DNA from: Desulfobacterales bacterium
GTDB lineage: Bacteria > Desulfobacterota > Desulfobacteria > Desulfobacterales > QNYZ01
NCBI GenBank assembly: GCA_029938515.1
Contig: JAOZUU010000136.1
Span: 1-7,237, forward strand
Length of the DNA: 7,237 nt
Direction: 5' to 3'
Part shown: in pieces, positions 1 through 7,237 of the stretch
How the letters are laid out: each line of letters starts with the position of its first letter
Numbering within the stretch: position 1 is the first letter of the stretch
The notes under the pieces: model-generated
Database searches by the model: none
What the model saw: the letters and a program-made list of their open reading frames with translations, nothing else
Told to the model about the DNA's origin: nothing
Program-made: the position numbers and the translations under genes

Positions 1-344
1 ATCTGTTCTTTTTTTTCCTTTTCGGCCAATCGCTTTTCGGCCCGTTCCATGGCCGCCTGGGCGCGTTGAACATCTATGCCCTCACGCCTTTCCGCCGACT
101 CGGCTAAAATCGTCACCTTATCGGGCAGGGCCTCGGCAAAACCACCGGAAACAAACAGGTACCTTTCTTTCCCGGCCGTATCGGTATACCGAACGATGCC
201 GGTTTTCACGGTTGTCAGAAAAGGGGTATGCCCGATCAGCACGCCGAACTCGCCCAGCACACCCGGTGCCACCACGGTCTGGACTTCTTCATTGACCACG
301 GCCTTCTCGGGGGTTACCACTTCCAGTAGAATATTTTCCGCCAT
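1..344 (-). CDS. atpC: F-type ATP synthase epsilon subunit AtpC (partial, 3' end outside window)
   Basis: Epsilon is the small subunit of the F1 central stalk. It links gamma to the c-ring and can inhibit ATP hydrolysis. 114 codons are visible from the ATG at 344-342. The family is usually about 130-140 residues, so roughly 20-25 C-terminal residues are missing beyond base 1. Residues 1 to about 85 form the N-terminal beta-sandwich, with the family signature GEFGVLIGHTPFLT near residues 31-44. Residues from about 91 onward are charged and helical (RAQAAMERAEKRLAEKEKK), the start of the C-terminal helical hairpin. IDVQRA at 90-95 fits the I(L)DxxRA motif linked to ATP binding in some epsilon subunits. 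The gene starts 11 bases after the atpD stop, and AAGGGG precedes the ATG by 7 bases. It is the last F1 gene, as usual. The call is secure; only the end is unseen. Confidence 0.96.
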   Translation of the reverse strand, partial: MAENILLEVVTPEKAVVNEEVQTVVAPGVLGEFGVLIGHTPFLTTVKTGIVRYTDTAGKERYLFVSGGFAEALPDKVTILAESAERREGIDVQRAQAAMERAEKRLAEKEKKEQ

Positions 345-355
345 TTGTCGCCCCT

Positions 356-1777
<1,422 letters not shown>

Positions 1778-1784
1778 CTAAAAA

Positions 1785-1790
1785 CCTCCT
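1785..1790 (-). promoter_or_regulatory. Strong Shine-Dalgarno site for atpD
   Basis: AGGAGG on the minus strand lies 7 bases before the atpD ATG. It is the most consensus-like ribosome site in the operon. That fits the need for three beta copies per enzyme from a gene near the distal end of the transcript; the link to stoichiometry is inference. Confidence 0.8.
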
Positions 1791-1815
1791 AAATATGAAA
1801 TCCGGTATTTATTTT

Positions 1816-2724
1816 TTATCCTCTGAGTGCTTCGGCACCACCGACGATGTCCATCAACTCTGCCGTAATTGATGCCTGCCGGGCCTTGTTGTAGGCCAGG
1901 GTCAAATTTTCGATCATATCATTACAAGCCTGAGTGGCATTGTCCATGGCGGCCATCCGGGCGGCATGCTCGCTGGTGGACGTTTCCAGCAAGGCGCTGA
2001 ACAAGGTAACATGCACACTGCGCGGCAGCAACTCCCCTAATAGGTCTTGGGCCGAAGGCTCACAAATGTGTTCGGCCAGATACCCACCCTCTTCGTCCTC
2101 GGTGTTGTCCCCGGTTGCATCAGAGAGGGTTTTTTCAAGGGGGGGGATGGGAATCAGTTGTTTCAGGGTGGGGACCTGTTTGCCCACGCTGAAAAATTCG
2201 GAATAAATCACATAAACTTCGTCATAGGCTTCGTCCAGGTAGCCTTCTACCATTTTGCGCCCGGCAGTGGCCGCCACATTGAACCCAAAAGTGGTGCCAA
2301 CGACGCCGATATATTCGTCGACGATCGTCTGGCCGTTTTTTCGGCTCCAATCACGCCCTTTTTTTCCAAAGTTTGAGAAGGATATTTCAACGCCATCACC
2401 CGCCCTTTCCTCTACAAATGCTTGGGCCTTATGAATCAGATTGACATTGAACCCACCGCACAGACCCCGGTCCGAGGTACACAATACGACGTGAATTTTC
2501 TTTACTTCTTCACGCGGTACCAACAAGGGACTGGCTTCATCTCCGGATTTCTCGGCCAGGCTCCCCAAAACTTCCGTAAATTTAGCGGCATAGGGGCGAA
2601 AATTCTCCATGCTGACCTGGGCGCCTCTCAATCTCGAGGTAGCCACCATATTCATGGCCTTGGTGATCTGCTGGGTTTTCTTCACCCCAGAAATTTTATT
2701 CTGAACATCTTTTAAGCTTGGCAT
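1816..2724 (-). CDS. atpG: F-type ATP synthase gamma subunit AtpG
   Basis: Gamma is the rotating central shaft inside the alpha3beta3 ring. The frame is complete at 302 residues, slightly longer than the usual 285-295. The N-terminal helix is typical (MPSLKDVQNKISGVKKTQQI, then TKAMNMVATSRLRGAQ), as is the C-terminal helix (LAYNKARQASITAELMDIVG, ending GGAEALRG). The central Rossmann-like part holds SDRGLCGGFN at 84-93. An acidic Gly/Asp/Glu stretch at about 202-214 accounts for some of the extra length and lies where E. coli gamma also has an acidic loop. The chloroplast-type redox-regulatory insertion is not seen. The ATG has AAGGG about 8 bases upstream. It follows a 95-base gap after atpA and precedes atpD by 38 bases. 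Confidence 0.98.
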   Translation of the reverse strand: MPSLKDVQNKISGVKKTQQITKAMNMVATSRLRGAQVSMENFRPYAAKFTEVLGSLAEKSGDEASPLLVPREEVKKIHVVLCTSDRGLCGGFNVNLIHKAQAFVEERAGDGVEISFSNFGKKGRDWSRKNGQTIVDEYIGVVGTTFGFNVAATAGRKMVEGYLDEAYDEVYVIYSEFFSVGKQVPTLKQLIPIPPLEKTLSDATGDNTEDEEGGYLAEHICEPSAQDLLGELLPRSVHVTLFSALLETSTSEHAARMAAMDNATQACNDMIENLTLAYNKARQASITAELMDIVGGAEALRG

Positions 2725-2819
2725 AAAATCAGCCCTTATTTATTCTGTTGCCGGTGTTGTGGTCGCCCTTCGCGCGACTTGATCTCGAATTCGCACCACT
2801 GCACACGCACATTAAGGTA
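2725..2819 (-). other. Intra-operon gap between atpA and atpG
   Basis: This is the only sizeable spacer in the operon: 95 bases, against overlaps or 11-38 bases elsewhere. It contains the atpG ribosome site and a small inverted repeat at 2762-2778 (5-bp arms GTCGC/GCGAC, 7-base loop). No U-run follows the hairpin on the transcribed strand, so it is not a convincing terminator. No small ORF is evident. Confidence 0.5.
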
Positions 2820-4337
2820 TTATTTTATGGTATCCTTAAATTCATCGCCGTAAGCCGCTAATGCCTCGGCCATGACCTTGTCCAGGTCATCTGAAATGGC
2901 TTCTTTTTCCTTAAGTTCAGAAAAAATCTGCGGGAATCGATCTTCGATGAAAGTGTACAGCCCGGCCTCATATTTGGCCAGAACATTGACCGGATACTCA
3001 TCCAGGTAGCCCTTGGTGCCGGCATACAGGATGGTGACCTGTTTTTCCATCGACAGGGGCTGATATTGCGGCTGTTTGAGGATCTCGACCATCCTTTCAC
3101 CCCGGGTCAGCTGCTTTTGGGTAGCGGCATCCAGGTCGCTTCCAAAGGCGGCAAATGCTTCCAGCTCGCGGAATTGGGCCAGATCCAGACGCAGGGTCCC
3201 CGCGACCTGTTTCATGGCCTTGACCTGGGCGGCACCCCCGACCCTGGAAACCGAGAGCCCGACATTGATAGAGGGCCGGACACCGGCAAAAAACAGAGCG
3301 GGTTCCAGATAAATCTGCCCGTCGGTAATCGAAATCACGTTGGTGGGGATATAGGCAGACACGTCTCCGGCCTGGGTTTCAATGATCGGCAGGGCCGTCA
3401 GGGACCCGGCACCCAGCTCGTCATTCAATTTAGCAGCCCGTTCAAGCAGACGGGAGTGGTTATAAAAAATATCCCCGGGATAGGCTTCACGTCCGGGCGG
3501 GCGTCTCAACAACAGGGAAACCTGCCGGTAGGCGGCGGCCTGTTTGGAAAGATCGTCGTAAATAATCAGGGCATGCTGACCCTTGTCGCGGAAGTATTCG
3601 CCCATGGCGCATCCCGCGTAAGGGGCGACATATTGCAGGGTGGCCGGGTCGCTGGCGCAGGCGGCCACGATGGTGGTATACTCCATGGCACCGTGTTTTT
3701 CCAGCACGGCGTGCACCTGGGCCACGGTCGACTTTTTCTGCCCGCAGGCCACATAGATGCAGTAAATGTCCGAATCTTTCTGGGCCAGAATGGCGTCTAC
3801 GGCACAGGCGGTTTTCCCGATCTGGCGGTCGCCGATGATCAGTTCGCGCTGGCCGCGCCCCACGGGTGTCATGGCATCAACGGCTTTAAGACCCGTATAG
3901 CAGGGCTCATGAACCCCCTTACGGGCGATAACGCCCGGAGCAACCCTTTCAACCCGGCTGGTTTCTTTGGTGTCTATGGGGCCTTTGCCATCAATGGGTT
4001 CGCCGACGGCGGAAACCACCCGACCCAGAATCGCCTCACCCACGGGGACTTCGGCGATATTGCCGGTTCGCTTGACCATATCGCCTTCCTTGATGTGGAT
4101 ATCCTCGCCCATAATGGCGCAGCCCACATTATCCTCTTCAAGGTTCAGCACCAGTCCCAGAATTCCTCCGGGGAATTCCACCAGTTCCATGGCCATGGCT
4201 TTTTCCAGGCCGTAAACCCTGGCGATTCCGTCACCTACCGACAAAACGACCCCGGTTTCGGACAGCTCCACCTTTTTGTCGTAATCCGTAATTTGTTCCT
4301 TGATAATCTGGCTTATCTCTTCCGCTTTAAGTTCCAT
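2820..4337 (-). CDS. atpA: F-type ATP synthase alpha subunit AtpA
   Basis: Alpha forms the F1 hexamer with beta, carries the non-catalytic nucleotide sites and supplies the arginine finger to the catalytic sites. The frame is complete at 505 residues, a normal length. Landmarks are the N-terminal helix that contacts delta (about 1-25), the barrel domain (to about 95), Walker A GDRQIGKT at 169-176 (E. coli has GDRQTGKT), IIYDDLSK ending the Walker B strand near 258-265, the [12 protein letters not shown] loop at 278-289, and VSRVGGAAQ at 363-371 with the arginine finger at Arg 365. Two local oddities are [10 protein letters not shown] at 291-300, where FYLHSRLLER is usual, and seven cysteines (73, 146, 178, 193, 198, 227, 243). 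The ATG shares one base with the atpH stop (TGATG), so coupling is likely. Confidence 0.99.
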   Translation of the reverse strand: MELKAEEISQIIKEQITDYDKKVELSETGVVLSVGDGIARVYGLEKAMAMELVEFPGGILGLVLNLEEDNVGCAIMGEDIHIKEGDMVKRTGNIAEVPVGEAILGRVVSAVGEPIDGKGPIDTKETSRVERVAPGVIARKGVHEPCYTGLKAVDAMTPVGRGQRELIIGDRQIGKTACAVDAILAQKDSDIYCIYVACGQKKSTVAQVHAVLEKHGAMEYTTIVAACASDPATLQYVAPYAGCAMGEYFRDKGQHALIIYDDLSKQAAAYRQVSLLLRRPPGREAYPGDIFYNHSRLLERAAKLNDELGAGSLTALPIIETQAGDVSAYIPTNVISITDGQIYLEPALFFAGVRPSINVGLSVSRVGGAAQVKAMKQVAGTLRLDLAQFRELEAFAAFGSDLDAATQKQLTRGERMVEILKQPQYQPLSMEKQVTILYAGTKGYLDEYPVNVLAKYEAGLYTFIEDRFPQIFSELKEKEAISDDLDKVMAEALAAYGDEFKDTIK

Positions 4338-4888
4338 CAGACACCCTCACCCCTTTTTAATGATTCTCGCATACCGAGCAGTTGTGTTTTTATACTTCCA
4401 TCCAAGACCAGATCCCCGATGCGGGTAACAATTCCACCGATCAGGCCCGGATCTTGTTTTATTTCCAGAATAACCTCTTTTCCGGTTCGCCGGGACAGGC
4501 CCTTGCGAATTTTTTCAACGGCATCGGCCGACAGCTCGGTGGCTGATGTTACGGTCGCCCGGGCAACCCCTTTGAGTTCATCGGCCAGGTTCTGGTAAAA
4601 CTCATCGATACTGTCGATAAAACCAATGCGCCCCTTATCGAACAACAATAACAAAAAAGACCGCATCACTTTGGACAACCCCAGCCGGTCAATCAGGGTT
4701 TCAAGAACCCCTTTCCGGGCCCCGGCATTATACAGGGGGTTGGTGATGGCCTGCTCAAGTGTTCGGTTTTGGGCGATCAAATTTGAAATACCAGTCAGTT
4801 CCGAGCGATAGGTCTCGGCCTCACCATCCTGCTTTCCGATCAACAACAATGCGTTGGCATAACGCCTGGCGATGGCTAAATTCTTCAC
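4337..4888 (-). CDS. atpH: F-type ATP synthase delta subunit AtpH (OSCP homologue)
   Basis: Delta caps the top of F1 and ties the alpha N-termini to the b/b' peripheral stalk. The frame is complete at 183 residues, typical for the family. The N-terminal helical bundle starts with the family pattern [10 protein letters not shown] (residues 6-15). The conserved C-terminal OSCP signature is present as [20 protein letters not shown] at about 146-165. The start codon is GTG (4888-4886) and overlaps the atpF stop in a GTGA arrangement. No later start fits, because the conserved N-terminal helix begins at once. Its stop overlaps the atpA start by one base. It sits in the usual place between b and alpha. 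Confidence 0.97.
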   Translation of the reverse strand: MKNLAIARRYANALLLIGKQDGEAETYRSELTGISNLIAQNRTLEQAITNPLYNAGARKGVLETLIDRLGLSKVMRSFLLLLFDKGRIGFIDSIDEFYQNLADELKGVARATVTSATELSADAVEKIRKGLSRRTGKEVILEIKQDPGLIGGIVTRIGDLVLDGSIKTQLLGMRESLKRGEGV

Positions 4889-5538
4889 GTTTCCACCACT
4901 TTCTTTAGGTAATCGTCCACCAAACTATCCTGATCCTCACCTGTAATTTTTTCCTTGATCAGATTTTCCGCTTTAACCAGGGCTTTTTCGAGCACATCCC
5001 GATGAAGTTTTTCCTTGGCCTGCTTAAACTCCGACTGAATATTCCGTTTGGCCTGGGCTTCGAGTTTCTCCGAGGCAGCCTCCGCTTCCTTTAAAATACG
5101 AACCTTGGCTTCCTCACCCTGTCGAATATATTCCGCCACGATATTCTCGGCTTCCTTATCGAGAGAGGCCAGTTTTTCATCATATTCAACCAGTTTGGCT
5201 TCGGCCGCTTTCTTTTTCTCCTCAAGCTCATCCAACTGGTTCTGTATCCCGCTGATGCGGTTATTCAAGGCCTGTTTCAAGGGCTTTCGCAAAAGAAAGA
5301 CCAGGGCAATGGCCAGAACAAGAAAATTCATTACCCGGTAGGTATCCGTTGCCACCCATCCCTTAGTTCCATGGGGGGTTCCATGGGCATCGCCATGCCC
5401 GCCCTCGGCACCATCTCCGGTTTCGGATGAACTCAACGCTGGCACAACAAAACAAAATAATAAGGCCGCGATGATCACCACCATCCACGACCCTGTCTTT
5501 ATCCAACGCTTTTTTGATTTGAAACGAAAAGACATCAT
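4885..5538 (-). CDS. atpF: F-type ATP synthase b subunit AtpF with an extra N-terminal hydrophobic segment
   Basis: Subunit b is a membrane-anchored coiled-coil stator of the peripheral stalk. The frame is complete at 217 residues, about 50-60 longer than E. coli b (156). Residues 1-14 are basic and 17-35 hydrophobic, ending VVPALSSSE, like a signal peptide or extra membrane helix. Residues 38-60 are rich in Gly, His and Asp (four His among GGHGDAHGTPHGTKG). The classical b anchor follows at about 66-88 (YRVMNFLVLAIALVFLLRKP). From about 90 to the end the protein is a highly charged Ala/Glu/Lys coiled coil. The first ATG (5538) overlaps the atpF' stop as ATGA and has GAAGGG upstream; a second ATG follows at once. 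Similar long b subunits are known in Desulfobacterota. Whether the N-terminus is cleaved cannot be seen. Confidence 0.95.
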   Translation of the reverse strand: MMSFRFKSKKRWIKTGSWMVVIIAALLFCFVVPALSSSETGDGAEGGHGDAHGTPHGTKGWVATDTYRVMNFLVLAIALVFLLRKPLKQALNNRISGIQNQLDELEEKKKAAEAKLVEYDEKLASLDKEAENIVAEYIRQGEEAKVRILKEAEAASEKLEAQAKRNIQSEFKQAKEKLHRDVLEKALVKAENLIKEKITGEDQDSLVDDYLKKVVET

Positions 5539-5963
5539 GATACCGCCCTTCCCAGGATTTTTTCCCCAATGGATCCTGCGAATCCATTAATCTCTTTTTC
5601 CAACTCCGCTTGTACTTTCTGAGCGTCACTGGCGATTTCTTCCTTGATTTTCGCCATTTCGGCCTGGGCCCTGGCGTTGATCTTCTCGATGATGGCCCGC
5701 TCCTCTTCCTTGGCGTCCTGGAGGAAAGTTTCCTTCTCCTTGAGCCCTTTGGCACGCGCACTGCGAAGGCCGGAATTGTAGTCCGCATCCTTCTGGACGG
5801 ACGCATCGGCACAGGTCTCGATGCGCTGATCGTACGCGTCTATTTTTTCGGCGCGCTGATGCAGGATCTTCCGAATCGGTTTGTAAACAACAATGTTTAG
5901 TATCCAGACCAGGAAGAGAAAGTTGGCGATCTGGATGAACACCGAGTAGTCAATTTTAATCAT
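5535..5963 (-). CDS. atpF': F-type ATP synthase b' subunit
   Basis: b' pairs with b to make a heterodimeric peripheral stalk, as in photosynthetic bacteria and many Desulfobacterota. The chosen start gives 142 residues, close to the usual b' length of about 140. Residues 5-26 form the membrane anchor (DYSVFIQIANFLFLVWILNI), then VVYKPIRKIL and a long charged coiled coil to the C-terminus (GSIGEKILGRAVS). The ATG at 5963 is preferred because AAAGGA stands 6 bases upstream. An ATG two codons earlier (5969) is adjacent to that ribosome site and too close to it. A TTG-initiated extension to 6041 would start inside the promoter -35 box and adds no conserved sequence. This is the first gene of the operon; its stop overlaps the atpF start. 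Confidence 0.95.
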   Translation of the reverse strand: MIKIDYSVFIQIANFLFLVWILNIVVYKPIRKILHQRAEKIDAYDQRIETCADASVQKDADYNSGLRSARAKGLKEKETFLQDAKEEERAIIEKINARAQAEMAKIKEEIASDAQKVQAELEKEINGFAGSIGEKILGRAVS

Positions 5964-5969
5964 CGGCAT

Positions 5970-5975
5970 TCCTTT
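5970..5975 (-). promoter_or_regulatory. Ribosome binding site that fixes the atpF' start
   Basis: AAAGGA on the minus strand lies 6 bases before the ATG at 5963-5961. It abuts the alternative ATG at 5969, which rules that one out by spacing, and favours the 142-residue product. Confidence 0.75.
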
Positions 5976-6011
5976 CTGAATGTGGTTGGGGAAACAATCA
6001 TTTTTCGGCGC

Positions 6012-6041
6012 TCTATAACATCGGTTAGTTCGAATTGTCAA
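6012..6041 (-). promoter_or_regulatory. Probable sigma70 promoter of the atp operon
   Basis: On the minus strand a perfect TTGACA (-35, 6036-6041) is followed after 18 bases by TATAGA (-10, 6012-6017, 4 of 6 consensus). A TG one base upstream of the -10 makes an extended -10 element. Transcription would begin near 6003-6006, leaving a leader of about 40 bases before atpF'. The position directly upstream of the first operon gene supports the call. No direct transcript evidence is available. Confidence 0.65.
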
Positions 6042-6119
6042 AGGTTTTTTTAACTAGATATTTCCGTCAATCGCCTAATCATTAACATTACTGATATAAC
6101 CATCCGGTTTTACATCCTT

Positions 6120-6242
6120 TCATACAGTTTCAGCGATACATTCAATCTCCACCAAAGCGTCTATGGGCAGACCGGCAACCGCTGTCACTGCCCGGATGGA
6201 CCGATGACCGTTAAAAAAAGAGCGAGACGATACCACAAACCG
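6120..6242 (-). pseudogene. RidA (YjgF/YER057c/UK114)-family C-terminal remnant
   Basis: RidA proteins are small (about 125-130 residue) deaminases of reactive enamine/imine intermediates. An open stretch of 40 codons ends at TGA (6122-6120). Its last 32 codons read like a RidA C-terminus: FFNGHRS, then IRAVTAVAGLP, then IDALVEIECIAETV. This matches the family pattern of (P)xRxxVxVAxLPxxALVEIExIA. An in-frame TGA at 6245-6243 precedes it, and none of the three minus-strand frames further upstream shows the rest of the fold, including the conserved N-terminal and central segments. There is no plausible start or ribosome site inside the fragment. I therefore read it as the leftover 3' end of a deleted gene. 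The family assignment rests on remembered family pattern, not on a search. Confidence 0.7.
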
Positions 6243-6354
6243 TCAATCTTCAATCGTCGATTTGGTTTCGACTTTGCTGGATATATGATGTAATGGCCTG
6301 TCATTCCTCTCACATAAAATCAAAATGATACGACTCGAAACGGTTATTCTGACC

Positions 6355-6383
6355 TTGACACCTATCCGCGGGTTGCTTATGAC
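6355..6383 (+). promoter_or_regulatory. Possible promoter for the divergent plus-strand gene
   Basis: TTGACA (6355-6360) is followed by a 17-base spacer and TATGAC (6378-6383, 4 of 6 consensus). Initiation 7 bases downstream would fall at or next to the in-frame ATG at 6391. It would lie inside the coding frame if translation starts at 6325 or 6379, so promoter and start choice are tied together. A perfect TATAAT at 6402-6407 also occurs, with only a weak -35 (ATGACC, 6379-6384). Confidence 0.3.
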
Positions 6384-6390
6384 CTTCTTC

Positions 6391-7237
6391 ATGTCTTTAT
6401 ATATAATATTGAACAGATGGGTAAACCGGTTTACCAAAAGAGCGATCGGCGTATTAACGCTGTTTCTCTTGGTGGGCCTATCGAGCGCTGCCGGTCAGGC
6501 GAAAACAATCTCCTTACCGATCACCATCGATTACCCGCTTTTACAAACCCTGACGGTTCAATCGGCCTTCAACGGACCGAACCATACGGCCCGGCTGCTG
6601 GAAACCGAAGATGGCTGCACTGCCGTGACGATCTCTAATCCCCGTTGGGCTGAAAAAAATGGTCTGGTGCGCTTCGAGGCTTATGTTGATTTAGAGGCCG
6701 GCAAATCTTTCAATGACAGTTGTCTCCTGCCGATTGCCTGGCAGGGATATGTGGTATCGTTCCAACAGCCGGAAATCGATCCTGCAAGCTGGCAATTGTC
6801 GTTTAAACCCGTCGATATCAAAATTTATGACCGCCATCGCCAACCGGCCAAAATTCCCGGCATCATTTCGCAACTGATGACGTCATGGGTATATCCGTAT
6901 TTAAGCCAGATTCGCATCGACCTGGCCCCGCCGGTGGATGATCTCAAACAAATCCTTTTACCGATGTTTCCAGACCCGTATCAACAGTCCGCCCAAAAGA
7001 TCCTGGACAGTATGCGTCCGGGGGGTATGTTGGTGGAATCCAGCCATGTTCGTGTCAATATCCTTGTTGATGCAGAAATCTCCGACAAAAATAATACGGA
7101 TTACCCGGCGACTGCGCCCCTTTCTAAAAATGAACTGGATCGATTTATCGAGGTCTGGGAAACTTGGGACGCTTTGCTGGTACACATGATATTATCCCTG
7201 TCCGGAAAGTCGCTCTCCGAAGACGAGCAACAGATCC
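6391..7237 (+). CDS. Unrecognised, probably exported protein (partial, 3' end outside window)
   Basis: An uninterrupted frame runs to the right edge with no stop; from this ATG 282 codons are visible. The function is not recognised. A basic segment (NRWVNRFTKRA) is followed by a hydrophobic core (IGVLTLFLLVGLSS) and AAGQA-KT, which resembles a Sec signal peptide. The mature part begins SLPITIDYPLLQTL and looks beta-rich for about 120 residues. A helical, Trp-rich part near the visible end contains RFIEVWETWDALLVHMILSL. Two Cys (in EDGCTAV and NDSCLLP) could form a disulfide outside the cytoplasm. In-frame starts are ATG 6325, 6379, 6391 and TTG 6409, none with a clear Shine-Dalgarno. 6391 was chosen as a compromise, because earlier starts give an overlong signal n-region. 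It is divergent from the atp operon and not part of it. Confidence 0.7.
   Translation, partial: MSLYIILNRWVNRFTKRAIGVLTLFLLVGLSSAAGQAKTISLPITIDYPLLQTLTVQSAFNGPNHTARLLETEDGCTAVTISNPRWAEKNGLVRFEAYVDLEAGKSFNDSCLLPIAWQGYVVSFQQPEIDPASWQLSFKPVDIKIYDRHRQPAKIPGIISQLMTSWVYPYLSQIRIDLAPPVDDLKQILLPMFPDPYQQSAQKILDSMRPGGMLVESSHVRVNILVDAEISDKNNTDYPATAPLSKNELDRFIEVWETWDALLVHMILSLSGKSLSEDEQQI

Larger units (their letters stand above)
5964..6324. other. Intergenic region between the atp operon and the divergent gene
   Basis: No intact gene is seen in these 361 bases. From left to right they hold the atpF' leader and ribosome site (5964 to about 6005), the likely atp promoter (6012-6041), an AT-rich stretch (about 6042-6119) with an imperfect palindrome TAAT-N7-ATTA at 6076-6090, the RidA-like 3' remnant (6120-6242), and about 80 bases of unassigned sequence before the first possible ATG of the plus-strand gene. 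AT content is visibly higher than in the flanking genes, as expected for a regulatory and decaying region. Confidence 0.6.

Noticed and set aside
1954..2180. Redox-switch insertion in gamma like that of chloroplast enzymes
   Set aside because: The extra residues are an acidic Gly/Asp/Glu loop at about 202-214 without a Cys pair; E. coli gamma has a similar acidic loop at that place.
2762..2778. Rho-independent terminator between atpA and atpG
   Set aside because: The stem is only 5 bp and is not followed by a U-run on the transcribed strand.
3066..4598. A 510-codon open frame on the plus strand, antisense to atpA and atpH
   Set aside because: It mirrors the codon bias of atpA, shows no recognisable family pattern, and lies wholly over genes with intact conserved motifs.
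5964..6041. N-terminal extension of b' to a TTG at 6041
   Set aside because: The TTG is the first half of the -35 box; the added residues resemble no b' subunit, and a good ribosome site supports the ATG at 5963.
6243..6437. A 64-codon minus-strand frame upstream of the RidA-like remnant, in the same frame and ending at the TGA just before it
   Set aside because: It does not look like the N-terminal part of a RidA protein and has no ribosome site; it overlaps the start of the plus-strand gene. It is neither the missing half of ridA nor a convincing gene.
6417..6638. A 73-codon plus-strand frame starting ATGGGTAAACC
   Set aside because: It is out of frame with the longer open frame that carries the signal peptide and continues to the window edge; its translation shows no family pattern.

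Overview
The window holds most of a bacterial F-type ATP synthase operon on the minus strand. Reading from right to left (the direction of transcription), it runs atpF' (b'), atpF (b), atpH (delta), atpA (alpha), atpG (gamma), atpD (beta) and atpC (epsilon). The last gene runs off the left edge. To the right of the operon are a short non-coding region and the first part of an unrelated gene on the plus strand.

The source is probably a Gram-negative bacterium of the Desulfobacterota (former Deltaproteobacteria), perhaps near Desulfobacterales. This is inference from three things: separate b' and b genes at the head of the operon; a b subunit with an extra signal-like N-terminal hydrophobic segment; and the absence of atpB (subunit a) and atpE (subunit c) immediately upstream, which fits the split Fo/F1 gene layout known in that group. 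No 16S or other decisive marker is present.

Layout: 1-344 atpC (3' end missing); 356-1777 atpD; 1816-2724 atpG; 2725-2819 an intra-operon gap of 95 bases; 2820-4337 atpA; 4337-4888 atpH (GTG start); 4885-5538 atpF; 5535-5963 atpF'. The first four genes overlap by 1-4 bases and are probably translationally coupled. A good sigma70-type promoter with an extended -10 box lies at 6012-6041, about 50-80 bases upstream of atpF'. Upstream of it, 6120-6242 carries about 40 codons matching the C-terminal end of a RidA-family protein with no matching N-terminal part, so it looks like a gene remnant. From about 6325/6391 to the right edge, an open frame on the plus strand encodes the N-terminal ~280-300 residues of an apparently exported protein that I do not recognise.

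The seven products form the F1 catalytic head (alpha, beta, gamma, delta, epsilon) and the peripheral stalk (b, b'). The membrane rotor ring and subunit a needed for a working enzyme must be encoded elsewhere. The catalytic residues visible in alpha and beta are intact. No mobile element, tRNA, rRNA or CRISPR array is seen, and I found no clear new biological system. The least explained parts are the divergent exported protein, the RidA remnant, and the His/Gly-rich outer segment of the b subunit.
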